DNA of 64,000 nt, taken from positions 1,736,001-1,800,000 of the forward strand of contig JAESUZ010001735.1 in assembly GCA_017311185.1 (NCBI GenBank), read 5' to 3'. The notes under the pieces were generated by a model. That model did no database searches. It worked only from the letters and a program-made list of their open reading frames with translations, and was not told the origin of the DNA. The translations under genes and the position numbers were made by a program. Positions 13,501-25,800 of this stretch are shown in pieces; within the stretch, counting starts at the first letter, position 1, and each line of letters begins with the position of its first letter. Source of the stretch: Proteles cristata cristata (Eukaryota > Chordata > Mammalia > Carnivora > Hyaenidae).

Positions 13501-13643
13501 ATAGGCCGTTTTAATCCAGGGAAGGACTTTAGTGTTTTCTTGCAAGATGGATGCTGTGGTCTATGTGGGGGAGAGAAGGGATACCATCTGGCTTAGGTTT
13601 TTAAAGGATTATTGTTATACTGAACTACAAAGTTTACTTAAAA

Positions 13644-13671
13644 TACACACACACACACACACACACACACA
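13644..13671. repeat. (AC)14 microsatellite
   Basis: This is an uninterrupted AC run of about 28 bases. Confidence 0.9.
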
Positions 13672-14619
13672 GAGCAAAGGACTTCTCTGGTGTAGAGCCT
13701 AGACAGAGGCAGGGTGGGAAGTAGGGAGCCCAGTCAGTGGAAGAGGTTGTGCTTCCCCAGGGAAGGGGTGGCTCGGGCCATGGCAGGGGGTGGGGTGGGA
13801 AAGCTGTGGGATCTTACGGTCCAGGCACAGCCAGTATCTGGGGGCCACTCAGCAGAATGAAGGGCAGATGAGGGGTGAGCCACTGACTCTGGAGGAGCCT
13901 CCTGCCCTGGGATTCTGGTGGGTGTGGTCGCCCCTTTCAGTACTTTAGGTCCAGGGTCATATGCTTCTGTCACCCTCTACCAAGCCCGTCTGCCTGCCTG
14001 TCAGTCCTGGCCCCCACTGGGCATCCCGAGAACTCCGGCCAACGGGCATGGTGGTCTGTGCGAGGCCCAGCACCTCTCTTTGATGGGCCTCCCCGCCATG
14101 TGCACAGTGGGCTGCAGAGCCGCGCTCCACGTTCTTCCGGTGAAGGATGAGTGATCAGCGTTTGTGTTGGGGAAGACAGGGAGCCAGGAGGCGCGGGTGC
14201 TCGACTCGGCTCTCCCACCCCACCCCTGGCTCCCTGGTTCCCCACCTCACAGACGTGGGCATTGAACTAAGTGGTCTCTACCATCCATTCCAGACCTGAC
14301 AGTCATTCTTTCTGAGATGAGCAACAGAAAGTAACCAAAAATCTACGCAGGGAAACCTCACGGCCGTGCTGCTCAAACCCACGAACGCAATGAAAATGGA
14401 TCAACGGGAAAAGGAAATGCAGCAGCTAGGCCAATTAGGATGGCAGTTTCCAAACGCCGACTCCATTCCTGGATCCCGTTCCCGGATCGATGTCCTCCTA
14501 GCCCATAACACCCTGTTCCGCACCAGCTCCCCGCACTGAGCACACAGGGTAGCACTCCTCTACGATTTAGCCTGGTGCTTCCGGACGCAGACCCGGCTGG
14601 CTTTCCAAATGCGCGAGAC

Positions 14620-14765
14620 CCCGGGCGAGTTCACACAGCTCCCTGGGCTTCCATTCGTCACCTCATCTGTAAAATGGGGCCAGTAATGGCAGGTTGCAGG
14701 ATGAAGTTAGCATGTATGTGAGGTGCTCAGAAGAGCGCCTAGCATAGGAGATATGCGCTGGACGT
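14620..14765. repeat. MIR-like fragment
   Basis: It has GTCACCTCATCTGTAAAATG and GAGGTGCTCAGAAGAGCGCC, a typical MIR 3' half. Confidence 0.65.
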
Positions 14766-15103
14766 GCGTATGTTTGTTATTTGGGCAGAAACGGAGTTGC
14801 TGAGCCCCAGGCCGTGTAGATCTGTGGGGCTGCTGTTCATCAGGGGAGGGGGAGGAATCTGCATGCTAAAGTCACTGTTAGCCCATCCGTGCAGGCGGTA
14901 TTTGCGGAAGGCTGTTGAAACTAGCCAAGTCCAGGCAGATGGGCTCTGCCCCACGGGAAACTCATGAAGTTGAGTTGTTTTTAAGGCCATCTGCCCCTAC
15001 CTGCCTGTCCCCTTGGAGTCTCTATGTACCTGTAAGTCTGTAGATGCTGGGAATTGCAAGGGCAGCTACTCTAGAGCACCACTCGCTGGAAGAGCCTCCT
15101 TTC

Positions 15104-15326
15104 TTTTTTTTTTTTTTTTAATGTTTATTTATTTCTAGGAGACAGAGAGAGAGACAGCGTGAGCAGGGGAGGGTCAGAGAGAGAGGGAGTCACAGACTGA
15201 AACAGGCTCCAGGCTCTGAGCTGGCAGTCAGCACAGAGCCCGACGCGGGGCTCGAACCCACAAACCGCGAGATCATGACCCAAGTGAAAGTCGGACGCTT
15301 AACCAACTAAGCCACCCAGGCACCCC
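15104..15326 (-). mobile_element. Young SINE, antisense
   Basis: It is a near-identical subfamily copy with a perfect duplication TGGAAGAGCCTCCTTTC at 15087-15103 and 15327-15343. Confidence 0.93.
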
Positions 15327-15546
15327 TGGAAGAGCCTCCTTTCATTGCAGCGTCCCCACGGTCGGGGTGGAATGGCTGTGCAATCTCTTCCTGGGGCCCC
15401 ATGGTGATGGGGCACTTGCTGCCTCCGGATGCCAGAGCCTCCAGTCCCCTCCCAGTGCCCAGCACCGCCCTCCGCCCCAGGGGACGCCCACCAAACAAAT
15501 GAGTGGATGAACGACGCAGTTGTTGATTTAAAATAATTTTACTAAG

Positions 15547-15728
15547 GAGGGGCGCTCAGTCCGTTAGGCATCCGACTCTTGATTTCGGCTCGGGTCATGA
15601 TCTCACAGTTCGCGGGAGTCAAGCCCCGAGTCGGGCTCTGCGCTGACACCCCGGAGCCTGCTTGGGATTCTCTCTCTGCCCTGCCCCGCTGGCACGCTCT
15701 CTCTCTCAACATAAATAAACACAAATTC
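15547..15728 (+). mobile_element. SINE, sense, diverged
   Basis: The head is shortened (GAGGGGCGCTCAGTCCGTTAG). The duplication TTTTACTAAG is at 15537-15546 and 15729-15738. Confidence 0.85.
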
Positions 15729-16569
15729 TTTTACTAAGAACTATTTCCAAGTTGCAGTTCATATTTGGAATAAAACAACAGCTCTGCACCCAGCTGTGAG
15801 AGAGTCTAGCATTTGTTAACTTATTTTAGTACATCAGACATGCCAGTTAAAGACCCCTCTGCCCAGGGCTGTTTGTCTGAAAGGCCCTCCCTGTGGCTTC
15901 CCCTCCCGGGTCTCGTTCTGCCCTTCAGAGCCCTGCAGCACGTCTGTCCCACACTGGCCGGCCCATGGAGCACGCGTCTTCTCTGTGGTGCTCACTGTCA
16001 CATGGGGACCCAGCGTCCCTGCTCCATTGGCACCAGCTGTCCTCTGGAGCCCGGCCTGGAAGTGCCAGGAAAGGCCCCGGGCAGTGCTAGCCAGTCCGAG
16101 GGGGTCGCTGTCCCGTAGGTGGAGGGCAGGAGAGCAGTGAGGGTGGGGAGTGGAGTGCGGGTGAGAGAGGAGACCCTCCCACACCTGCTGATGCACTGGC
16201 TGTGAGGGTGGGGAGAAAGGCAATGGCAAAACTTTCTATCAGAGGCTGGAACTCCGGCCCTCCTCCTGTCCCAGTGGTCCCTGTGGGTTTCAGACCGCAG
16301 GGGGCTGTTTGCAGCATGGAGGGGGAGATGGCACCCAGGCTGGGGTGCTTTGGGGTGCCGCGGGGCACCTGCTCCCGGGGAAACCCACCGGTGTGAGTGA
16401 GGTGCGGGTGGCAAGGTGCGACCTGCACTGGGGGACGCTGTCCCCCCTGCCCCCCATCACAGTGGTGTGGTGTAAGTGGTGAGAGACAAAGTGGGGAAAC
16501 TGAGGAGGGCCAGGCGCCTCCCCCCACGAGAAATGGGCTCAGGGAGCTCCCGGGAGGGAGGAAGAACTG

Positions 16570-16830
16570 AAGCCATCTGCTGAGACCCCCGCGCGAGAGA
16601 GGAAGGGCTGGGAAGGCTCGCATGGGGGCCCTCGGGGGCGGGGTCCACGTGGATGCCAGTGTCTCGCACCGGCCGGGAGAGGGGCGCTCCCATCTGCTGC
16701 TGTCTGTGCCGCCCGTTGCCGCCCACCCCGCGCAGCCCTGGCACTCGTTTCACCGAGGACCTGTTGCGGGCACAGGCTCCTGCCGTGGCGCGTGTAGATC
16801 GTGCACGATGGGCATGCGGGATCACAGGTG
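16570..16830. promoter_or_regulatory. CpG-rich patch with a GC box and an E-box (candidate regulatory region)
   Basis: CpG steps are clearly denser here than in the surrounding intron. A GC box (GGGGCGGGG, 16635-16643) and an E-box CACGTG (16646-16651) lie next to each other. Whether it is a promoter or enhancer cannot be seen from sequence. Confidence 0.3.
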
Positions 16831-17084
16831 CCTGCCCGCGGCTGCTACCTGGGAGGCTCATGAGTGCAGCCGGGAAGGTGGTTTGACCTTCTCGTGTCTC
16901 CACCTACGGCGTAGTCCTTTCCGAAATAGACACTGGGATCGGAGTCGGGGAGTGTCGGCAATGGGTACAGAAGGACCCGAATGGCCAAGTGCAGGCAGGT
17001 ATCCTGTCTCCTGCCGCACCCCTACTTAGGGATGGCACTGCTGCTGTGTGTTTCATCCTTGAGAGGCATGAAGCCTGCTGATTA

Positions 17085-17270
17085 GGAACTGGTCACCTAG
17101 CTTGGTATCCCGACCCTGCTTCCCACCCGCTGCTTGGCCTCCGGGAGGCACCTAGCCTTTCTGCACCCTCATTTCCTCAAGTCCGAAGTAGAATAATAGT
17201 ACCTCCTTTGTAGGATCGCTGTGAGAGGTAAACAGCTCAGTTGGTGTGAAGTACTTAGATATGCGTCAGT
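17085..17270. repeat. MIR-like fragment
   Basis: It has CTTGGCCTCCGGGAGGCACC, TCATTTCCTCAAGTC and GGATCGCTGTGAGAGG, in the order of a MIR. Confidence 0.6.
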
Positions 17271-17924
17271 TATCTGTCGCTAAGAGAGCACAGACAGCCT
17301 TAGGATATTCTGTGCAACAGTCTGCAGCCTGGGCAGGGCCCGATGGAGGCGCTTAACGACTGCACCACACGGTGTCACTTTGGGCACTTGTCTGAGGCTT
17401 GAGGATCTGGGTTTGAGATGGCTCGTTTGCCTGACTGGCAGGTTGGTGCAGGCTGCTGGCTGGGGGGCTCGGCTGGGCTGTGGAGGGGGGCCTTGCTTCT
17501 TCTCCATGGGCCTCCCCACCGGCTGCACGGGCTTCCACACGGCACGGTGTTTGCGTGCCAGGAAGGAGCAAGGGGCCCAGAGGGGAACGGTGGGAGCATT
17601 TTTGTGACGTCGCCTCAGAGGTCATCAGCAGTTTGTCCTCTATCCTACGCTGGTCAGGGCGGTCACAAAGGCTCACCTGGTTTCAGGACGGACACAGAGG
17701 CGCCACCCGTTGGGGAAGTGGCCAGGTTCTAGAAGGGCACAGAGGATGAAAGAGCATGCTGTGGCTCACAGAGGATGAAAGAGCATGGGCTTTGGCATGC
17801 AGTAAGCGTGAACAAATGTGTGTGCTAGCACTAGTTTAAAACAATTGGCAGCTGTCCTTCCAGACTCTTCTTTCTTAGAGGGCGGTAGTATATAGCACAG
17901 TTGTTAAATGTTAGAGGGCGGTCG

Positions 17925-18120
17925 TTTATAGTGCAGTTAAATGCACCTGCTTTGGAGCCAGGCTGCCCAGGGTCAAATCCTGGCTCGGCCCCTCAGAGCT
18001 GTGTGACCTTGGGTGAGTTGCTTTACCTCCTTGCTCTGTATCACTTATGATTGTGAGATCGGGACTGTGAGAATTACATCGGCATGGAGCACAAAACAGA
18101 GCCTGCAAGTAGTGGTCACT
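17925..18120 (+). repeat. MIR element
   Basis: The stretch contains GGGTCAAATCCTGGCTCGGC, CTGTGTGACCTTGGGTGAGT and GCTCTGTATCACTTATG, which match the MIR core in order. Confidence 0.75.
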
Positions 18121-18359
18121 CGTTATTCTTCTTAGATGCCACATTGGTGCAGTTCCTTCCAGAAAGATTCTCATACTTATATATCCCAGCAATGGAGATG
18201 ATGCTCGATCAAGAGTAAGTGTGTGAACTGGAAGTCCCTTGCGTTTCCAGAAGCCTCAAAGTTGTGAGGGGAGAAAGGAAGTATACTGTTAACAGGGTTC
18301 ATGTACTATACGTGAAGTGGCACACAATTGCCTGAAGGTAGACTGTGGTAAATTAAATG

Positions 18360-19490
18360 TGTACTATAAACCCTAAAGCGACCTCTGAGTAACAAAAGAA
18401 GGCACTGTAGTTAAGCCAACAAAGGAGATAAAATGGAATCATAATAAATATTCAGTGATCCAAAAGAAGGCAGGAAAAGAGAACAAAGAACAGATGGGAG
18501 AACTATAAAAAAATGGCAAGAAGATATATTTAAACCTAACCATATCGATAGTTACACTAAATGTGAGTAATCTAAATTCTCCAATTAAAAGACAGAGATT
18601 TTCAGATGGGGGCGGTGGGCCATGGGGTGGGTAAGTGAGACCAAACTGTATGCTGCCTATGAGAAACACAGTTTAGGAGGGCCTGGCTGGCTCAGTCGGT
18701 TAAGCTTCCAACTTTGGCTCAGGTCATGATCTCACATTTCGTGGGCTTGAGCCCCACATCAGTTCTGCGATGACAGCAAGAGCCTGCTTCAGATTCTCAG
18801 TTTTCCCCTCTCTCTCTGTCCCTCCCCTGCTGTCTCCTTCTCTCTCTCTCAAAAATAAATTAGAAATTAAAAAAAGAAACACAGTTTAAATATAAATAAG
18901 AAGATACTAATAGATTAAAAGTAAAAGAATGGAGAAAGCCACACTAATCACTAATCAAAAGCTGGAGTAAATATATTAATAATAAATAAAGACTTGTGTA
19001 TATTTAGAGAGTATGTATGCATGTAGAACTCTCAAAATTCAAAAATAGGAAAATAACCCAATGAAGAAACAAGTAAAAGATTTGAACAGACTTCAGCGAA
19101 GACGTACACGAAGCCAACAGGCATATGGAAAGACGCTCAATATGATTAGTCCTAATGCAAATCAAAAGCATTGAGCTTACAACCGTGTAATGCCGTCACA
19201 CAGGGTTTAGAATGGTCAAGAGTAAGAATGACTGAGCATGTCAGGTGTGGGTGAGGGTGTGGAGAAATAAGGATTCTCCTGCACCGCACGTGGGAGTGTA
19301 AAATGGTTCAGTCATTTTGGAAAATAGTTTGGCAGTTTCTTAAACAATTAAATATACAATCTAGCTATTTCCCCCCTAGGTATGTACCCGAAAGAAATGA
19401 AAGCGTGTGTCCCTACAAAGTCCTGTACATGAATGTTCTTTGCCCCTTCAGTCATCAGTTTGAGTGTGCATTGTGGGCAACCGAATTCTT
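18360..19490 (+). mobile_element. Old L1 fragment (3' part of ORF2), sense
   Basis: Text similar to L1 ORF2 includes CCAATGAAGAAACAAGTAAA, GGTGAGGGTGTGGAGAAAT and GTTTGGCAGTTTCTTAAACA. It is strongly diverged with no open ORF2 frame, and is interrupted by the SINE at 18676-18875. The left edge is uncertain. Confidence 0.7.
18676..18875 (+). mobile_element. SINE, sense, inside an old L1
   Basis: The head is GGAGGGCCTGGCTGGCTCAG. The duplication GAAACACAGTTTA is at 18663-18675 and 18876-18888. Confidence 0.88.
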
Positions 19491-20492
19491 ATTCTAGATG
19501 AAAATAAACCTTCCCAATTGGTGCCTTTGCTTACCATGCATCAGTTAACACACTTGAGTGTTTTGACAAACCCAGTTCAAACAGGCTTAAGTACAAAAGG
19601 ATCTTTATGGGCTCAGATTTTGGAAATGCTAAGAGGTAGATAGCTTGATCCCAGGGATGCAACTAATGTTATCACTGTGACTCTTTTGTTCTCTCTTGGC
19701 TTCCTTTCTCAGGCAGGCTTTCCTCACCTGGTGGCAGCAAAGGCAGCCACCTGCAGCCACAGAGGAAGAGCCCCTCCTTCCTAAGCAGTCTGGAGGAAAG
19801 ACCCCAAGTTCAGCCCTCATTGGCTGGGCTTGGGACAGCACCCTGCCTGTATAAGTCCCCGTGCAGGGAGATGAGGCGCTTTTTAATGCACCTGCCTGCC
19901 TGGGAGTCAGGGGTGGGGTCGGCCAGATACAAAGAAAGGGTGGAGAGTAGGGAGAGGGTGTTCTCCAAAGGCAGGTGGGGGTGAGTGTTACTGGCAGAGA
20001 GGTATGGGTGTCCGCAGGGAAAAGCAACAGAGGACCCTGCACCGGGGAACAAATCCAATCGTTCTTAATTTTTAACAAAGTAGAACGTTTCTGTGCTTCC
20101 AAAAGTCAGAAGAGTAGAAAAAGATCACTCGCTTGAAGGGAGTGACCACTTCTGCGCTGCTTCCCACACCCCTTGTTAGTCACTGACTTCCATGAGTTCT
20201 AACTTCCTTCCTGTTTTCGTAAAGAGAGAGATCCGTATGTTTTCTTGCTTCCTCACATTTTTACACAAAAGGTAGCATACTATATGTGCTCCTTTGCACT
20301 TGCATTTAACAAGAGAATGAAAGACATTTGTCATTAGCCATGCTAATTCTCGCTATTAGTGCGTGGGATCAAGCGTTGACTTGTGGGTAATGGGATATAT
20401 GTGTGAGCGTACAAGCCTTTTCTTCTGGTGACTGGTGTCTTTATCCTCATGTGCCTGGGTTGTGAGTGAATCACTCTCTTCTTCCCATACAG

Positions 20493-20620
20493 ATGGAGGC
20501 AGCTATGCCGTCCATGACTCCCGGGCCCCCAGTCTGGGCTCAGGTGGGGAGAGTCCCCCATCGAGCCCTGCCGGACACAACTGGGAGATCAATTATCAAG
20601 AGGCAGCAATCTACCTCCAG
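20493..20620 (+). CDS. TPCN1: TPCN1 exon, cytosolic N-terminal region (residues 1-42)
   Basis: The acceptor is CATACAG before ATGGAGGC and the donor is CAG|GTGAGC. The exon begins with the last two bases of a split Asp or Asn codon. It encodes a Ser/Pro/Gly-rich stretch ([20 protein letters not shown]) followed by [14 protein letters not shown], the conserved amphipathic helix before the first membrane domain. The ATG at the exon start is out of frame (AT belongs to the split codon), so it is not a start. It is probably exon 3 of 28 by human numbering, which is an inference from the exon count. Confidence 0.95.
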
Positions 20621-22861
20621 GTGAGCAACTCTCATCGGGATCGGTTCTCGGTGCCTGTTGGCCAAGGAGGGTAGCCGGGGCCCTGCCACATGCCCGGAAA
20701 CTCAGTCCTGGCTCTGGTTCCTGTCCCTGCTCTGCATGCGAGTTTCTCGTCCTTCAGTGAGGAGAGCCAGCCCAATCGTGCCCAGGCAGGGAGGGCGATA
20801 TGCGTGGGCTTTGTTGTGACGCCCAGTACATGGCCCTGCCTGCCCCCAAGGTTCCCTGCATCTGTCCGCTTGGCCTTCCCTGCCCCGCTACCCATTCGCA
20901 CGCACTGACAGCCAGTTCGCAGGGGGAGTTCTTTTATTTCTTTCCTGCTTAGTTTGCTGGTGCTTTCACATTTGCTATTTCTTGCTTGGTTCGTTTTTTT
21001 TGTTTTTTCTCTTTTTTTTTTTTCAATAAAAACAATACTTTCGTTATAGAAGTAATACCTGCTCACTGCAGTAAGTTTAGATACAAAGGGGATGTGGCAA
21101 AAAAAATTCACCTGAGTCACTGTCAATATTATTTAAAAATAAGGGGTGCCTGGGTGGCTCAGGCATTTAAGCTTCTGACGCTTGATTTTGGCTCAGGTCG
21201 TGATCTCACAGTTTGTGAGTTCGAGCCCCGTGTCAGGCTCTGTACTGTGTCAGCATGGAGATGCTTGGTATTCTCTCCCATCTCTCTGCCCCATCCCGCT
21301 CATGCCATCTCTCTCTGAAAATAAAGTTAAAAATTTTTATTACAAAAAGATAATACATAGGTTTTATTGTTTTGTAAAGTAATTTTAAAGTCACGTGAGT
21401 CACGTGGTACGTACAGTTGTATAATCTACTTTTTTTTTATAGTGTGTAACAGAAGCTTTTTTCTTATGTTATAATTCCTATAAATAAATTTCAATGACTT
21501 TATAATTATATCTGATAAATGGATCCTAATTTATGTAAACTGTCCTGAAAAGGCTGGATATTTTCCCATCTTTTTTATACTTCCCTTATTATATAGTATG
21601 CATTTCCCTATTATAAATTATAATCCGAGGACAGTCTATGCATAGAGTTATTTCTGTCTCTTTTTCTCTTTACTATCCAGAATTATTTTATTAGAAAAGC
21701 CTCTAAGAAGTGGAATTACCAGATGGAAGGAATCAACATTTTTTTTTTTTTTTATGTTTTTTTAATTTATTTCTAGGAGAGAGAGAGAGAGAGACAGTGT
21801 GAGCAGGGGAGGGTCAGAGAGAGAGGAGTCACAGACTGAAACAGGCTCCAGGCTCCGAGCTGGCAGTCAGCACAGAGCCTGACGCAGGGCTCGAACCCAC
21901 GAACCGCGAGATCATGATTAAGCGAAAGTCGGGCGCTTAACCGACTAAGCCACCCAGGCGCCCCGGAATCAACATTTATAGGGCCCTCGATGTATAGTTA
22001 TCGAATATTCTCCGGGGGTAGGTACTGCCTCTTAAATGCCCGTCTTGCCGTCTATAGCATCAAGTCACTATAATTTTACCATCCTTGTCACCGTAAGATG
22101 TCAGTTTCTGTGTACGTCCAGTAAGAGTTTAGGTGAGGAAATGGAAATTTTCTTAAAGTCATTTGAATAATAATTTTCCCTGGTCTTTTTTCTTTGAAGC
22201 AGCTCTCGCATAGCAAGTATGTGTTTTGTTACCTTTTTTTTTTTTAAGATTTCATTACATGTGGATGGTTATTTGATAGTCGCTCAGTTCCCTTTATGCC
22301 TCTCATGTTTTATGCAGCGTCACATAAGTTGTGTTCCTCAACAAATCTGTTTTGATTCGGGTTAAAGCAACAGAAATGTTTCAGGGACATTATGGCAAGC
22401 TCGGGCATGCCTGTCTCATCCGGCAGGGTCCCGCGGGGTCACCCGGTGCACCGTCACCTTAAGGTTGAATAGATGCTAGATAAGGGCACAGGATGGGTCA
22501 AAACACAGGATTTGGGGGACTTGAGAAATCTGGGAATTCCTTTACCCCATGGGCAGGGGAAATATCTGTCCCTGAGTGGGCACCTCATTCTCACAGCCCT
22601 CCAAGGTGGTTTGTTCATTTCCGAATTACAGACACGCAAACAGTACTCAGAGGGGCCCAAGGAGGCCAAGGCCACCCAGCTAGTAAGTTCCAGAGCATGG
22701 AGGTAAACCATGTCCAGCTCACCTCAAACAGTGCTCATTCTTCTATACGTTGTTGCTTCATTTCTTTACCTGGCCACATGCATCCACTTGAAAACAAGCC
22801 CTGTGGTTGTGGAAAAGGAGGCTACAGAATTGCAAATAGAGTATGATAATTTTTATATAAC

Positions 22862-22892
<31 letters not shown>

Positions 22893-25800
22893 AGTACACA
22901 CGGGCTCACATGTGTGTATAGCAGCAAACACCTGTGCACAGATCCCCATTCCCGTCTGGGAAGTTATTGATCCAACTCACAAAGGTGATTATCTTTGGCT
23001 GATGGGATTCTTATTGCCTTATAATCCTGTGTATTATTTGAATTATGCTTACCGACAGCGCATCCTTTATTTTAAATAAAAATCAAAGCAGAGCTCAGAC
23101 GGTTCTGAACAGTAGTTCATGGCTGTTCCTTGGGGTGGGGGGGGGGTTTAGCTGGTGTCAGACGGTCCTTCTGTTTTTCCTGCTTTACCGCTGAGCTGTG
23201 GGCATGGCCCCCGAAGCAGGCTGATGGTGCCTGGTTCAGGTAACTGACCCCTTGCTCCTTTGAGGATTCCCGGTGCCTGTGGTTTGCTCTCTTCCCAAAT
23301 TCTACCTGTTAACTCACTCAGAAGCCGCCGCTCTGTGGTCCTGGCGCCTCGGAGACAATCCCCGCTGTCTGGGTGGGCGTCGGCCCCAGGGGGCAGAGAG
23401 GGAAGCCGGGAGTCAGGTACAACTGGCCTGCCTTCTCATTTCTCCTAATCTGGTACACGATCAACAGTGAGGAAGGCAGGCCAGGGTTCTCCCTGGGGTT
23501 TGGGTCAGAACCCAGCGGGGTGAGTAATATTTCACTCCGTCCTCGTTGGCGGAGACCTCATCTGCGCTCCTGGCAATTCCAAGTCCTGGAGGTAAAGCCT
23601 GAGCCGTCCCCGCTTTCGGTGGTTCCTTCTAGCCAGACCTGGCTCTTTATTGGGAGATGTTACCCAAGAATTGCATTCTTTAGCAATCCAAGCCAGAAGC
23701 TTCCCGGGCCAACCTGTGCGTCCCTCGCCCCGCACTCCCCCCCCGCCCCCAGCCCTGGCAGCTATGGTAAAAACCAGAGCCCTGCACGGATCCCAGGGCT
23801 GCCAGGGAGGCTCGCCGGCCTGCCCTCTGTCTGCCTGCTGGGGTGTTTGTTCCGTTTGTCTGGCCTGCCCCTGTCCGGTCTAGTTTGTCTTCAGTTTTTG
23901 GTAATGAGGCTAGTGATGTCTCTGGACTCAGGGAAGTGACTTGTTCAAAGCCGCCCTGCAAACCACAGCCCAAGTCAGAGCTCCCCCCCTCGCAGCTACT
24001 GGGAAGTCCCGGGACCAGGCTGGGGTCTCTTACAGGCGCAGTTCATCCTACCCGACACTCAGTAAGCACTTCTTGTGTGTGCCAGGCACTGTGCTAGGCG
24101 AGCTCGGGACCCCATCCCCTGCCTTTCGTGCTTGCTGTCTGACACAGGCCTGGGGAGCCGATGCCGCCTCAGGGCGGCGCAGGAGCCCACTAGGCCAGCG
24201 TGCTTTCTGCGCAGAGCATGCCCTCCGGGCCCAGAGCCACGTCTTCCTGCCTGGCGGCAGCTTCCGCAAAAATCACTGTGGAGCCTTAGTCTCCCCTCCC
24301 CGGAATAGGGGGTGTGAGGATGGAGAGGGTGGCCTCATCCCAGAGGAGCCGCAGAGTCGAAGGTCTGACCCCATTCCAAGACAGCCGGACAGCTTCCAGA
24401 AGGGCTCTGGGTCAGGGGCCCCGGGTGTCCGTTTGTGCTCCACCACTCCCCTCTCCAGGAGGTGAAGCCGGTGGGGAGCGTCTATGCAGAGCATCTGTGC
24501 TGGGAGTGAAGGAGGCAGCGCTGCTGATGTTTGGGGCTGGGTAATTCTTCATCACGGGGGCCTCTGCTGTGCATCTTGGGATGTTTGGTGGCATCCCTGG
24601 CATTTGCGCACTAGTTGCCAGCTGCACCCCAGGCGTGATGAACAAACGTCTCCAGACCAAGATGGGGCAAGGGAGTGGGGGCGGGGCAGCATTGCCCCCC
24701 CCCCGCCCCAAGCACTAAAGGCGATGGTGCAGAACATTATTACCAAGTGACTTTGTCCTGTGCATTGGCTGCTGGATGGGTGCTGATGTGAGAGCTGGGG
24801 AGGTGGGGTGGCCCTTAGCCCTGTGCCCACCAATTATAGAGAGGCAGTGAAGACACCTCCCCGCAGCCACCAGAAGGCTGACCCTAACAGGAAGGGTGAG
24901 CAATGGCCTTAGGGTGTCATCTGCTTGTCACAAGCAGACCATTCCCAGGGCCCTGTCATCAGCAGGAGGCTAATCACAATCTGGTGATTGCCCGGCTCCA
25001 TGAGCTCAGGGCCCACTGAATCTTCTGTGCCTCGATTTTCTCATCTGTCAAATGCGACATTAAAAGCCCCCTGATCACAGGGACGTGATCAGGAGTAAGG
25101 GAGTGTCCAGGGCTTGGGTAAGGGGCTGAGCACGGTGCCTGGCCAGGTGGGCAGTCGGTCAAGGTCAGCCCCTGTCCCATTACTGTTGGAGCTCAGGAAT
25201 CAGGACAAGGCCTGTCATTGTGCAGGAGCTAGGAAATGAGATGGAAATGGTCAAGAAAGTAAGAAAGGGAGTATATACATGTCATACATATACTATACTA
25301 TGCTATATATAGTAAGAACATATATGTATAGTAAGGGTAGTCTCAGACTCCTTTCTTTCTCAATGTTAGTATCATTTATAATCATAACAGTAGGTAACGG
25401 CAGCAAAGAGCCGATTGTATGCCAGGCACCATCCTGAGCACCTTACAGGAGCCCTGTGAATAAGGACATGTGTTAGTCCACTGGCAGTTGAAGAAGGGGA
25501 AGAAACTTCTTCAGCGTTGTCCGGGGAGGCGCAGGGAAGCCAGGACTCAGCCGTATTTGCTTACCCCAGACCCCTAGCTGTTTACAATCTGCGGGCACTT
25601 CCAAGAGCGGGAATTTGGCCACTAAGGGGCTCCCAAATGCCGCCCCTGTTCTTGTTCTCTTGGGACTATTTATTCTTTATTCTTCCAGGTGGTTGTTAGG
25701 AAGAGGCAGGTCTCTTGAGCCCCATCCGCAGACTTGACAGGGGTGCAGTTTGGTGAAGATAATGTTTCCGCTGCCCCATCATCAGCTTCCATCTCTGGCC

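Larger units (their letters stand above)
1..20492. other. Non-coding flank, probably a 5' intron of TPCN1
   Basis: I found no exon here that matches TPC1 or another protein I recognise, on either strand. The first coding exon of TPCN1 should contain an acidic start and a PLILTL-like segment; no such frame with a following donor was seen. The stretch contains the SINEs, L1 and MIR/L2 pieces listed separately, simple repeats (8089-8120 GT; 13644-13671 AC) and a CpG-rich patch. Parts with nothing recognised include 372-1086, 3411-7150, 9066-12730, 15739-17080 and 19491-20492. Confidence 0.6.

Noticed and set aside
13644..13671. Regular repeats that might suggest a CRISPR array
   Set aside because: They are dinucleotide microsatellites in mammalian DNA with no unique spacers.
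18360..19490. A possible host gene in the AT-rich stretch
   Set aside because: The text matches L1 ORF2 in order and has no long open frame.
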